DNA from: Gammaproteobacteria bacterium
GTDB taxonomy: Bacteria > Pseudomonadota > Gammaproteobacteria > Pseudomonadales > Azotimanducaceae
Assembly (NCBI GenBank): GCA_027295975.1
Contig: JAPUJX010000099.1
Span: forward strand, 1-18,983
Reading direction: 5' to 3'
DNA length: 18,983 bases
The notes beneath the pieces are model-generated. The model ran no database searches and was not told the DNA's origin. It was given only the letters and a program-made list of their open reading frames with translations. Numbering within the stretch: position 1 is the stretch's first letter; every line of letters starts with the position of its first letter. Made by a program: the position numbers and the translations under genes. Shown piece after piece: positions 7,563 to 14,802 of this stretch.

Positions 7563-8371
7563 GTGACTACACCGACATCGAATTCGTAATAGAAGATCCA
7601 CACGCCATCATCCGCTTGAATCGGCCCGAGAAGCTCAATGCATTCACTCATCACACATTGGCCGAAATTCGCAGCGCGGTCGACACGGCCTCAAACGATA
7701 CCCGGGTGGTCGGAATCATCATTACCGGCAACGGCCGCGGTTTCAGCGCCGGGCTCGACTCCCAGGTGCTTCTCGAAGTGACGAGCCGAACGGAACCGGC
7801 TGCCGCGACGGCTACCGACAGCGACGAGCTGCCCGGAATCTTCAGCTACCTGCTCAAAGTGCCTAAACCGGTGATCGCGGCGGTGAATGGCGTTGCCGCG
7901 GGCGGCGGTCTGATACTGGCGCTGATGTGCGATCTGCGAATTGCCTCACGGGACGCGAGCTTCGTCACCGTGTTTCTCAAACGTGGCCTCATCTCCGAAC
8001 ACGGCGTGAGCTGGCTGTTGCCGCGGCTCGTCGGCACGAGCCGTGCGTTGGATCTGTTGTGGATGAGCGACAGGATCGACGCCGAAACAGCCGCCAATAT
8101 CGGCCTTGTAGACAGACTCACCGAGCCTGAACAGTTACTCGACACCGCGCGCGACTACGTTGCGCGTCTGTCAATCACCTCGGCGCCGGCCGCCATCGCA
8201 GAAACCAAACGATTGGTGTATCGGCATCAGGGCACCACCTACATGCAGGCGTTACGCGAAGCGGAAGTGTCCACGAACCGCTTCGTGACCCTCCCGGATG
8301 CGGCCGAGGGTGCCGCCGCACTCATCGAAAAGCGAGCACCAAATTTCAAACGTCTCGGTGAAGAAAAGTAA
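7559..8371 (+). CDS. Enoyl-CoA hydratase/isomerase (crotonase) family protein
   Basis: The 270-aa protein has the crotonase fold signatures NRPEKLNAF (21-29), GRGFSAGLD (59-67) and PVIAAVNGVAAGGGLILAL (104-121); the last two supply the oxyanion hole. It acts on a CoA thioester. The two glutamates that make classical hydratases active are not evident: the segment matching Glu144 of rat mitochondrial hydratase reads FVTVFLKRGL (135-144) and that matching Glu164 carries Asp165. It may therefore be an isomerase or another crotonase rather than a true hydratase (inference from hand alignment). It overlaps the VOC gene by 4 nt and is last in the operon. A gene wreck begins 94 nt downstream. Confidence 0.85.
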   Translation: MSDYTDIEFVIEDPHAIIRLNRPEKLNAFTHHTLAEIRSAVDTASNDTRVVGIIITGNGRGFSAGLDSQVLLEVTSRTEPAAATATDSDELPGIFSYLLKVPKPVIAAVNGVAAGGGLILALMCDLRIASRDASFVTVFLKRGLISEHGVSWLLPRLVGTSRALDLLWMSDRIDAETAANIGLVDRLTEPEQLLDTARDYVARLSITSAPAAIAETKRLVYRHQGTTYMQALREAEVSTNRFVTLPDAAEGAAALIEKRAPNFKRLGEEK

Positions 8372-8464
8372 GGAGCGTCTGAGCGAACGGCCAGCAGGTC
8401 CTCGAGCCCTCATCGGTGCGACGCAGCGAAGGCGCATTAACCGTCTTTTCAGCCTAGTAGATAA

Positions 8465-9090
8465 ATGAACTCCGCTCCGCCAGAAATCAGTATTGTTATT
8501 CCCGTCTACAACGAGAGTGGAAACGCCGGTGCTGACGGTGCACCGCGGACGGTGAACTCGTTCAATATCGCAACAACATCCTGCTGACCCAGACGGTTGT
8601 TCGTTACGCCGATGCATGGGGACATATCAAACCCGCATGGTATCTTTTCACAAACGCCATTCCGTGGCTGTGGCTGCCCGTGTCGTTCCTGTTGCCGTGG
8701 CTCATTCCGGCCTGGTGGCGCGACCTGAAGGCGAAAGACCCGGCGACGTTGTTGTTCGGCGGCTGGATCATTCTCCTGTTGTTGTTCTTTTCGTTGAGCG
8801 AAGGAAAACGCTCCGTGTATATCTTTCCAGAGTTTCTGCTCCAGTGGGATGCGCCGGCGGTACATTTTGGCTACCGCCGCCGTGACGACAACGGGGAAAG
8901 TCGTGATGCGGCCGCCTGGCTCTCTGCAGACACGAACCACCGCCTGCTACTGTCCGGTGAGATGATGGTGCCCTGTTTCGAGTCGACACGCCTTACCGAC
9001 CTGGGTTGGGCACACCGGCAACAGTGGTACCTTGCACGACCCTCATCGGTACTGCCTGGGTGTACCCCCGCGGCGGGGAAAAACGACTAG
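8465..9090 (+). pseudogene. Remnant of a GT2-GT39 (ArnT-type) glycosyltransferase locus, broken by deletion
   Basis: An ATG at 8465 starts MNSAPPEISIVIPVYNESGN, the unmistakable N-terminus of a GT2 (dolichyl-phosphate-mannose synthase-like) glycosyltransferase, but that frame stops at 8585-8587 after 40 codons. From about 8536, in another frame, the sequence codes for GT39/ArnT-type membrane transferase: YRNNILLTQTVVRY, GHIKPAWYL, LPWLIPAWW, FFSLSEGKRSVYIFP. That frame stays open to a stop at 9088-9090. Only about 185 codons remain of a protein normally around 500-600 aa, and the soluble tail (CFESTRLTDLGWAHRQQWYL) follows the YIFPEF motif almost directly, so a second internal deletion near 8836-8850 is likely. 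A 7-bp repeat GACGGTG (8534-8540 and 8548-8554) lies at the first junction. Intact loci of this kind glycosylate lipids or proteins with polyprenyl-phosphate sugars; this one cannot. Confidence 0.78.
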
Positions 9091-9129
9091 CCCCCGCTCA
9101 AACTCCGCGGTCTTCCAACGGGGGTCTTT
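9091..9129 (+). terminator. Possible terminator hairpin after the glycosyltransferase remnant
   Basis: CCCCCG (9091-9096) pairs with CGGGGG (9119-9124) around a 22-nt loop and is followed by TCTTT. It sits directly after the last stop of the remnant and before the ferritin-like gene. The large loop makes it a moderate candidate. Confidence 0.4.
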
Positions 9130-9203
9130 GCATGGGACAGCCCAATGTATTAGCTTCCGAACCAGGACATACCAACGCAGAACATTCAACCAAGGGGACT
9201 GAC

Positions 9204-9749
9204 ATGAGCGAACCGACCTTTCTACCATTGCTGAATTCCATTGCCGTAAATGAAACCAAGGGCGAGATCCTGCTGAAGGCGTGGGCAGATGCCACGAATG
9301 ACGAAGCCCTCGAGCAGGTGCTGCGTTTCGTATCCATTCGAGAAGGCGAACACGCCTGGGCATTCACCAAACGCATGTGCGAACTCGGCCACGCTGTGTG
9401 CGAGGAAACGGCATTTCAGTTTTTCAAGGACTTTGATGAGTTGGTCACCTACATCCGCTCGGACGCGACCGACGCCGAAAAGGTTGCCCGCACCAGCCGC
9501 GGAGGCGATGGTAAAGATCCGTTTGCGAGTTTCTTCAACGACACCAGCATCGATCCACAAACGGGTGGATTGCTCGGACGTTACATCGCTGAGGAACGCG
9601 ACAGCGGCCGGCGGCTCAAAGCGGAATACGACCGCATCTGCGCGGCAGCAGGCGAAACTCCCGCCTCGGAACTGGACGAACTCAAGGCCTGCGTAGCAGG
9701 GTTGCAAAAGGAACTGGCTGACCTCAAACGGGTTCGCAGCGCCGCCTGA
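9204..9749 (+). CDS. Ferritin-like (rubrerythrin-type) protein of unknown role
   Basis: The 181-aa protein opens with two amphipathic helices carrying E17/E21 and then REGEH (46-50), i.e. Glu47-x-x-His50 about 30 residues after the first Glu. This matches half of a carboxylate-bridged di-iron site in rubrerythrins. A later helix has YIAEERDSGRRLKAEYDRI (about 131-149), which could supply another Glu, but a second ExxH is not seen, so di-iron binding is uncertain or may need dimerisation. The C-terminal 30 residues (ELDELKACVAGLQKELADL) form a short leucine-heptad coiled coil. AAGGGGA lies 6 nt before the ATG; an in-frame upstream start at 9006 would run through the remnant and is rejected. 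It is convergent with the alpha/beta hydrolase gene, 10 nt away. Superfamily likely; function unknown. Confidence 0.65.
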   Translation: MSEPTFLPLLNSIAVNETKGEILLKAWADATNDEALEQVLRFVSIREGEHAWAFTKRMCELGHAVCEETAFQFFKDFDELVTYIRSDATDAEKVARTSRGGDGKDPFASFFNDTSIDPQTGGLLGRYIAEERDSGRRLKAEYDRICAAAGETPASELDELKACVAGLQKELADLKRVRSAA

Positions 9750-9759
9750 TCAAACGTCT

Positions 9760-10596
9760 TCAGCCGGTGAGAAACGCTCTCGCCACCTCGAGGAACGGCT
9801 CCGGTTGATCCAACGGTACCGGATGCCCGGATCCCGCAACCTCCCGAAGCTGGCAGTCGGGTATCTCCCTGGCCATTCGCTCCGCAATATCGGGTGCAAG
9901 GATGTCGCTCAGTTCACCCCGAATGAGCAGCGTTGGCACGTTGAAGTTTGCGACGAGCTTCCAGCCTTCATCCGCGGTGATCCGTTCCCGAGGAACGCTT
10001 GCATCGCGTAACGCGCGATCGTAACGATAGGTCCAGAGACCTTCCTCGGTACGCATCATTGAGTTGTAGACACGATGGCGATGATGTTCCTCCGGCGGGA
10101 TGGGATTGTCGGCCCGGGCGCGGGCAAACGCTTCCTCCCTGGTGGCGAACGTGTCCCTGCGCGCTACGTTGGTCACGATCTTCTGCAAACCCGAAGGCGC
10201 GATCTCCGGCGCGATATCAACTATCACCAGGCGCGACAACTCCGGCGGACGGTCACCTGCATAACCGATGGAAACGATACCTCCCATGGAGAGTCCAAGG
10301 AGCGCGAAATCGCTCAAACCCATCGCCGCAACGAAGGCTTCGAGATCCGTGACCATCTCCCGCGTCCCGTATGCCTGCGGCGGTGCCCACTGAGTTTCGC
10401 CGTGACCGCGCTGATCGAGGGCGAGCACCCGATAGGTATCCGACATCGCAGCCGCAAAGGCATCCCAGCTGCGGGCGTGGCCCGTGTAACCATGCAGAAG
10501 CACCAGGTCCCTTGCATCGGGATTCGACGATGGCCAGTCGCGGTAATGAAAACGCAAACCCCGCAATTCGATCAGTTCATCTCGGACGGTTTTCAC
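9760..10596 (-). CDS. Alpha/beta hydrolase
   Basis: This 278-aa cytosolic protein has the alpha/beta hydrolase order: HGYTGHARSW (35-44, oxyanion loop), LALDQRGHGE (58-67), nucleophile elbow GLSMGG with Ser103, an acid at Asp231 in GELSDILAP, and His258 in GSGHPVPL. All catalytic elements appear present, so an active esterase, thioesterase or C-C hydrolase is expected; the substrate cannot be read. A lid region of about 60 residues follows strand 6 (135-200). The start is a GTG at 10596, supported by AGAGGA 7 nt upstream. It lies 56 nt downstream of the rhomboid gene on the same strand, with a possible own extended -10 promoter in the gap. Confidence 0.9.
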   Translation of the reverse strand: MKTVRDELIELRGLRFHYRDWPSSNPDARDLVLLHGYTGHARSWDAFAAAMSDTYRVLALDQRGHGETQWAPPQAYGTREMVTDLEAFVAAMGLSDFALLGLSMGGIVSIGYAGDRPPELSRLVIVDIAPEIAPSGLQKIVTNVARRDTFATREEAFARARADNPIPPEEHHRHRVYNSMMRTEEGLWTYRYDRALRDASVPRERITADEGWKLVANFNVPTLLIRGELSDILAPDIAERMAREIPDCQLREVAGSGHPVPLDQPEPFLEVARAFLTG

Positions 10597-10624
10597 AAGC
10601 GTTTCCTCTCAGCTAGCTTCGATG

Positions 10625-10633
10625 ATTATCACA
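10625..10633 (-). promoter_or_regulatory. Possible extended -10 promoter of the alpha/beta hydrolase gene
   Basis: The minus strand reads TGTGATAAT, an extended -10 motif (TGn plus GATAAT, five of six). It would start transcription about 20 nt before the GTG codon. No good -35 hexamer is seen. It lies between two same-strand genes, so it would be an internal promoter. Confidence 0.33.
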
Positions 10634-10652
10634 CCGAAAGCTCCAACACGCC

Positions 10653-11573
10653 TCAGTTCATACCTGCCAGGACCCAGGCCACCATGATGAGGCCAACGGC
10701 GGCGCAGCCGGATAGATACTGACCACTGATACCCAACCGTCTGATGTCGAAGCTCGGTGCCAGCAGCCCGAATGTTACGCCACAACTAAAGCCGGCAAAG
10801 TGTCCGAGCACATCCGTGTTCCCATCCGCACCACCCATACCCGTAAAGGCGAGCAGACAGATGGCGGCAAACAACGGTGCAAAACTACGCCGCCAATCGA
10901 GAGCGCGGTGGTAACCCCGCCGCCAGACGAAGGCCGCCACCAGACCGAGGGCGGCAAATGTTGCGGTGGATGCCCCGATCGACCGGAACATGTCGGGTTG
11001 CAAAAACGCATTGATGCCGTTGCCGAGCGCCCCTGCCAACAACACCAGGAGCCAACCGAAACCCGAGCCGAGATACCGGCCTACGAAAAGCCCAAAAACC
11101 GCGCCGAATAGAGAGTTTGCAAGAATATGAGCGAGGTCGGCATGCAGGGTGAGAGCGGTAACGGTGCGCCACCACTCGCCATCCATGACGAGTCCTGCCT
11201 GCATGAGTCCAGCGCCCCGCCAGTCCCAGTCGAAAACGTCGGCTGCCTCGAGAGAGGGGAGCAGCCAGATGATGCACAGGTAACCCAATACCCCCATCCA
11301 ACCGCTGTCGAAGGTGACCACCCGGGGGCGGTATACGGTTTTCGGGACATTCTCGAGCTGGTAGCTCTGCAGTTCTTCGAGCGCTGCCAATTCCAACCCG
11401 ACCGGTACGTACAGGCACCATTCATACCCGTCGGACCTTACCTGATGGTCAATATCCACCGCCTGCAGGACGAGGCTCGAAACCATCAACGGCTCGCGTG
11501 TCTTCGCACGTTGAATGATGCACCAGGGTAACGGTTCACTGGGAGGGGTCATGGGGTGATGGTACGGCACCAT
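10653..11573 (-). CDS. Rhomboid-family intramembrane serine protease
   Basis: The 306-aa protein has a soluble N-terminal region of about 90 residues, with a stretch (32-77) resembling the GlpG cytosolic domain, then a six-helix rhomboid core. Diagnostic elements are WWRTVTALTLH (134-144), HILANSLFG with His149 and Asn153, the catalytic Ser202 in GASTATFAAL, and catalytic His258 in LGHFAGFSCG. The GxS and HxxGxxxG motifs indicate an active inner-membrane protease cleaving within or near membrane helices. The start is uncertain: ATG at 11573 and ATG at 11552 (7 codons later) both lack a clear ribosome site. It is followed by the alpha/beta hydrolase gene and is divergent from the MBL lipoprotein gene. 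Substrates are unknown. Confidence 0.88.
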   Translation of the reverse strand: MVPYHHPMTPPSEPLPWCIIQRAKTREPLMVSSLVLQAVDIDHQVRSDGYEWCLYVPVGLELAALEELQSYQLENVPKTVYRPRVVTFDSGWMGVLGYLCIIWLLPSLEAADVFDWDWRGAGLMQAGLVMDGEWWRTVTALTLHADLAHILANSLFGAVFGLFVGRYLGSGFGWLLVLLAGALGNGINAFLQPDMFRSIGASTATFAALGLVAAFVWRRGYHRALDWRRSFAPLFAAICLLAFTGMGGADGNTDVLGHFAGFSCGVTFGLLAPSFDIRRLGISGQYLSGCAAVGLIMVAWVLAGMN

Positions 11574-11663
11574 CCGTCGTTTTGCTTGTGCCTCATTCTA
11601 AACGACTTGTCTCCAAACACGGGCTCGGCTTGCATAGCCGCACAGGATAAGCAGTATGGCGGT

Positions 11664-11774
11664 ATGGAAAAACTCTCGCCGAATACAAAACTCGCCTACC
11701 GGGTGGGCCAGCTTGCCGAAGACGTTGCCGATGAGCAGGAACTGGTCACCGACAAGCGCCGGTCCAATAGATGA
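11664..11774 (+). CDS. Possible 36-aa small protein coupled to the MBL lipoprotein
   Basis: An ATG at 11664 starts a short hydrophilic ORF (MEKLSPNTKLAYRVGQLAED then VADEQELVTDKRRSNR). Its stop overlaps the ATG of the downstream lipoprotein gene in ATGA (11771-11774). The composition is charged and helical rather than random. The ribosome site is weak (GGCGG). It may be a real small protein or a leader ORF allowing coupled translation of the next gene, which itself lacks a good ribosome site. No family recognised. Confidence 0.4.
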   Translation: MEKLSPNTKLAYRVGQLAEDVADEQELVTDKRRSNR

Positions 11775-12832
11775 ACACCACAACCTCAAAAAAACAAATG
11801 TTACTGCTCACGAGTCTGCTGGTATTTGTCACCGGTTGCAGCATTGGCGGTTTGCCCGTGAGCGTTGGGAGTTCCTGCCCCGATTGCGAGACGATAATCT
11901 GTCCGGACCGTGAGACGCTCTCGATTGAATACCTCGGTTCGGGTGGTTACGTACTTCGACGAGGGCAGGATGTCGTGTTACTCGGTCCATTCATCTCAAA
12001 CCCGGGTGTGTTGACCGCGTTGAGCCTCAAACGGATTGAGCCAAAAGCCGACGCCCTCGAGCGATGGCTACCGGATGTTTCCACCGCAGACGCAATCATC
12101 GTTGGCCACGCCCACTACGACCATCTACTGGACGTAGGTTGGATTGCGGAACATCGCGCTCGCCAGGCGATGGTGTACGGAAGCCGCACAGTCGCACATC
12201 TGCTGGCGGCGGTGCCAGCCCTCGAACACCGGGTGACTGTCATCGGTTCCGAATACTCGGCAGGTGACTCCGCAAGCACAGCGAAACCATGGATCCACAT
12301 TCCCGCAACGCGGGTTCGGTTTTTACCCATCAAGTCCGAGCACGCGCCGCACTTTGCCGGAATAAAATTCATGACGGGTGTGTTGGACGAGGACCTCGAC
12401 CGTCTCCCCCGGCGAGCGAACGGTTGGGTCGAGGGACGTACCCTTGCGTTTCTGATCGAGTTCCTGCACCCCACCGACGATCGAGCCCTGTTCTCGCTGC
12501 ATTACCAGGATGCCGCCAGCAATCCACCGTTGGGATATCCGCCTCCGGGGATACGGGTGGATGCCACCCTCGTGTGTGTCGCTTCCCATCGCCAGGTCAG
12601 TGGCTACCCGAGTGTTTTGCTCGAGCGAGTTCGACCCCGCCATGTGGTGCTCGGTCACTGGGAAAATTTCTTGGCCCCGTATACTCAGGATCCAGACAAA
12701 CTGCGCGGCGTTCCCTTCAGCGACCCATGGGATTTCATCGATCAGGTGGAACAATATGTTGCGACCAGGCAAGGATCCCAGTGGGTCCTGCCGGCACCGG
12801 GTTCGGAATTACTCCTGGTCGCGTGTCCGTGA
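11771..12832 (+). CDS. Metallo-beta-lactamase-fold lipoprotein
   Basis: The 353-aa protein starts with a lipoprotein signal (MNTTTSKKQMLLLTSLLVFV then TGC), placing the lipidated cysteine at residue 23, followed by a cysteine cluster CPDCETIIC (36-44). Residues 50-350 form an MBL fold with the metal motif HAHYDH (113-118) and a late GHWENF (His likely a ligand). The overall pattern (SIEYLGSGGYVLRRGQDVVLL start, HAHYDHLLDVG) is that of the UlaG/phospholipase-like MBL group. It is presumably a zinc hydrolase attached to the periplasmic face of a membrane; the substrate is unknown. The start lacks a strong ribosome site and overlaps the preceding small ORF by 4 nt. It ends 6 nt from the convergent aldo/keto reductase gene. 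Confidence 0.82.
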   Translation: MNTTTSKKQMLLLTSLLVFVTGCSIGGLPVSVGSSCPDCETIICPDRETLSIEYLGSGGYVLRRGQDVVLLGPFISNPGVLTALSLKRIEPKADALERWLPDVSTADAIIVGHAHYDHLLDVGWIAEHRARQAMVYGSRTVAHLLAAVPALEHRVTVIGSEYSAGDSASTAKPWIHIPATRVRFLPIKSEHAPHFAGIKFMTGVLDEDLDRLPRRANGWVEGRTLAFLIEFLHPTDDRALFSLHYQDAASNPPLGYPPPGIRVDATLVCVASHRQVSGYPSVLLERVRPRHVVLGHWENFLAPYTQDPDKLRGVPFSDPWDFIDQVEQYVATRQGSQWVLPAPGSELLLVACP

Positions 12833-12837
12833 CGCGA
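12819..12837. terminator. Small hairpin across convergent gene ends
   Basis: TCGCGT (12819-12824) and ACGCGA (12832-12837) form a 6-bp stem with a 7-nt loop, straddling the stop codon of the MBL lipoprotein gene and abutting the end of the aldo/keto reductase gene. No T-tract on either side. It may serve both convergent genes as a weak transcription end. Confidence 0.28.
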
Positions 12838-12838
12838 G

Positions 12839-13834
12839 TCAGAACTTGCGGGCCAGGCCAGCCTCCGCAAGATCGTCCCACAACACATCCGGTATATCTG
12901 ATTTGATCAACATGAGGTTCGTCTTCACTTCCTCCACAGTCCAGACGCCGGGAATGACGGAGGCAACGGCAGGATGGCGCAACGGATATTGGAGGGCCGC
13001 AGCGCGTGGATCGACACCGTGCACTTCGCAGACGGCCCGAATATGTTGTGCCCTGGCCCAACGTGCATCATCCACGGGCCGGTAGTCGTACGTTGCCCGT
13101 TTGCGCTCCGTCGCCGCGAGCAAACCCGAGTTGTACGGACCGCCGATGATCACGGAAACCTGGTTTTCCAGGCATTTCGGTAACAGATCATCCAACGGAG
13201 ATTGTTCCAGCAGCGTGAAACGCCCGGCGAGCAGGAAACAATCGACGTCAAAATGATCCATGACGCGACTGCAAACGGCAGCTTCATTGACACCGAGACC
13301 AAATGCTCGAATGACACCTTCGCTGCGCAAATCGGCCAGCGCCGGAAGGACACCCCGCGCCGCGGTCTCAAAAATCTGCGAGGCGTCATCACCGTGAGTC
13401 CATCTGTCTATGTCGTGACATAACAGGATATCGACGCGGTCCAGGTGGAGACGTTCCAGGCTCGACTCGAGGGAGCGCCGGGTGGCGGCGTAAGAGTAGT
13501 CGTAGCGAATTCCGAACGGTTCGCTGTCGCGCATCAGCGGGTTACGAATCCCTTCAGCGAGGGGTACAAGCAGCCGACCGACCTTGCTCGACAAGGCAAA
13601 TTCATCTCTCGATAGGTTTCCGAGGTGGGCGCCAAGCCGCTTTTCACTCAGGCCGTGTCCATAAAGCGGGGCGGTGTCGAAGTATCTGATCCCTCCATCC
13701 CAGGCCGTTTCGACAACTGCCTCCACCTGCGCTTCGGTGATTCTATCCCCCGCACCGCCAAGCGGCGCACCCCCAAAACCCAGGGTAGTGACCTTGATGT
13801 CGGTTTTACCAATCGAACGAATTGTCAGTGGCAT
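12839..13834 (-). CDS. Aldo/keto reductase, D-threo-aldose 1-dehydrogenase-like
   Basis: This 331-aa protein is an NAD(P)-dependent (beta/alpha)8 oxidoreductase. The catalytic tetrad is visible: Asp53 and Tyr58 in FDTAPLYGHGLSEKRLG, Lys84 in LSSKVGRLL, and His140 in DILLCHDID. The DTAPLYGxGLSE and SSKVGRLL wording is typical of the D-threo-aldose/L-fucose dehydrogenase and pyridoxal 4-dehydrogenase branch, so a sugar or aldehyde substrate is likely. The ATG at 13834 has a modest AAGAGAA site upstream. It is divergent from the MaoC gene (89-nt shared leader region) and convergent with the MBL lipoprotein gene. Confidence 0.9.
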   Translation of the reverse strand: MPLTIRSIGKTDIKVTTLGFGGAPLGGAGDRITEAQVEAVVETAWDGGIRYFDTAPLYGHGLSEKRLGAHLGNLSRDEFALSSKVGRLLVPLAEGIRNPLMRDSEPFGIRYDYSYAATRRSLESSLERLHLDRVDILLCHDIDRWTHGDDASQIFETAARGVLPALADLRSEGVIRAFGLGVNEAAVCSRVMDHFDVDCFLLAGRFTLLEQSPLDDLLPKCLENQVSVIIGGPYNSGLLAATERKRATYDYRPVDDARWARAQHIRAVCEVHGVDPRAAALQYPLRHPAVASVIPGVWTVEEVKTNLMLIKSDIPDVLWDDLAEAGLARKF

Positions 13835-13923
13835 TAAGCGTTCTCTTTTTCGATACTGTTCACATTCTATCCGCTCGGCGCAGCCCCCGGAGCACGCCTA
13901 CTCAACCTCGAGGAGAACCCAAT

Positions 13924-14802
13924 ATGCCAACCTACGATGCACAAGCCGCGTTACCGGGCGGCAAACCCGGCCCGTGGGGAGACCCGGTTACCGTCGACTA
14001 CGAAAAACGGGACGTGTTGTTGTATGCGGTAGGTATCGGCATCCAGGATCTGCGATTCGTTTTCGAAGGCCACCCGGATTTTGCCGTTTTCCCCACCTTT
14101 CCCATTCGCTGGGGCAGTGCCGGGGCACCCATCGATGAGGCGCAAATTCCCCGTTCACCCGGACCGTTGAACATCGACGCGGAACGTTACCTGGAGATGC
14201 TCCGACCGTTACCTACCGAGGGTTCGGTAAAAGTGACCTCTCGACTGATCGGGGTACACCCCCGGGGCAAGGGCAACGGGTTCGTGGAAAGCGAGAGCAG
14301 CGTCATGGACGCCCACGGCAACGTCTGTGTGCGCATGGTCAACGGATCATTCCGGCGTGGCATCGAGAAGCTCGGCGATATAGAGCCCTTCGAAGGAAGC
14401 GGCCAGACCTTTTCGGCAAAAATTGCGGTTCCGGAAACCGCCCCCGATGTCACATGCGGGGTTCGCATTCCGAAAAACCAGGCGCACATCTACCGCCTGT
14501 CAGGCGATTACAACCCTCTGCATATCGATCCCGATGCAGCCAGATTCGGAGGTTTCGACGAGCCAATTCTGCACGGGCTCTGTACCTTCGGGCACTGCGC
14601 TCAGCTTCTATTGAACGCTCTGTGTGAGGGTGATGCCACCCGCTTCAGGAAAATCAAAGTACGGTTTTCGTCGCCGGTGTTTCTGGATGACACCATGCAA
14701 ATCCTGGCGTGGCACGACGGAGGCGGACGGGTGATCTTCGAAGCCCGGGTGAAAGACACGGTGGTGGTCTCCAACGCCTATTTTGAATATGAGCCCGCCT
14801 GA
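13924..14802 (+). CDS. MaoC-like 2-enoyl-CoA hydratase (hydratase-2 type)
   Basis: The 292-aa protein has two hot-dog domains, the arrangement of hydratase 2 in bacterial MaoC and peroxisomal MFE-2 proteins. The second carries the signature YRLSGDYNPLHIDPDAARFG (190-209) with Asp195, Asn197 and His200, the expected catalytic residues, then HGLCTFG (217-223). It should hydrate trans-2-enoyl-CoA to (R)-3-hydroxyacyl-CoA. The first domain (20-145) lacks the motif and probably binds the acyl chain. The ATG at 13924 is chosen for a GAGGAG site 8 nt upstream; an earlier in-frame start at 13822 would overlap the divergent reductase. The last 149 nt are overlapped antisense by the M16 peptidase gene. 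Confidence 0.9.
   Translation: MPTYDAQAALPGGKPGPWGDPVTVDYEKRDVLLYAVGIGIQDLRFVFEGHPDFAVFPTFPIRWGSAGAPIDEAQIPRSPGPLNIDAERYLEMLRPLPTEGSVKVTSRLIGVHPRGKGNGFVESESSVMDAHGNVCVRMVNGSFRRGIEKLGDIEPFEGSGQTFSAKIAVPETAPDVTCGVRIPKNQAHIYRLSGDYNPLHIDPDAARFGGFDEPILHGLCTFGHCAQLLLNALCEGDATRFRKIKVRFSSPVFLDDTMQILAWHDGGGRVIFEARVKDTVVVSNAYFEYEPA

Noticed and set aside
9064..9083. CCCCG/CGGGG hairpin followed by A-run
   Set aside because: It lies inside the tail of the glycosyltransferase remnant, has a short 5-bp stem, and the run is A rather than T on the transcribed strand.
9006..9203. N-terminal extension of the ferritin-like protein
   Set aside because: It would run through the end of the glycosyltransferase remnant and the hairpin at 9091-9124; the ATG at 9204 has a clear ribosome site and begins the helical domain.
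13835..13923. Divergent promoters between the aldo/keto reductase and MaoC genes
   Set aside because: Promoters must exist near here, but I found no -35/-10 pair good enough to place; TAGAAT and GATACT hexamers lack partners.
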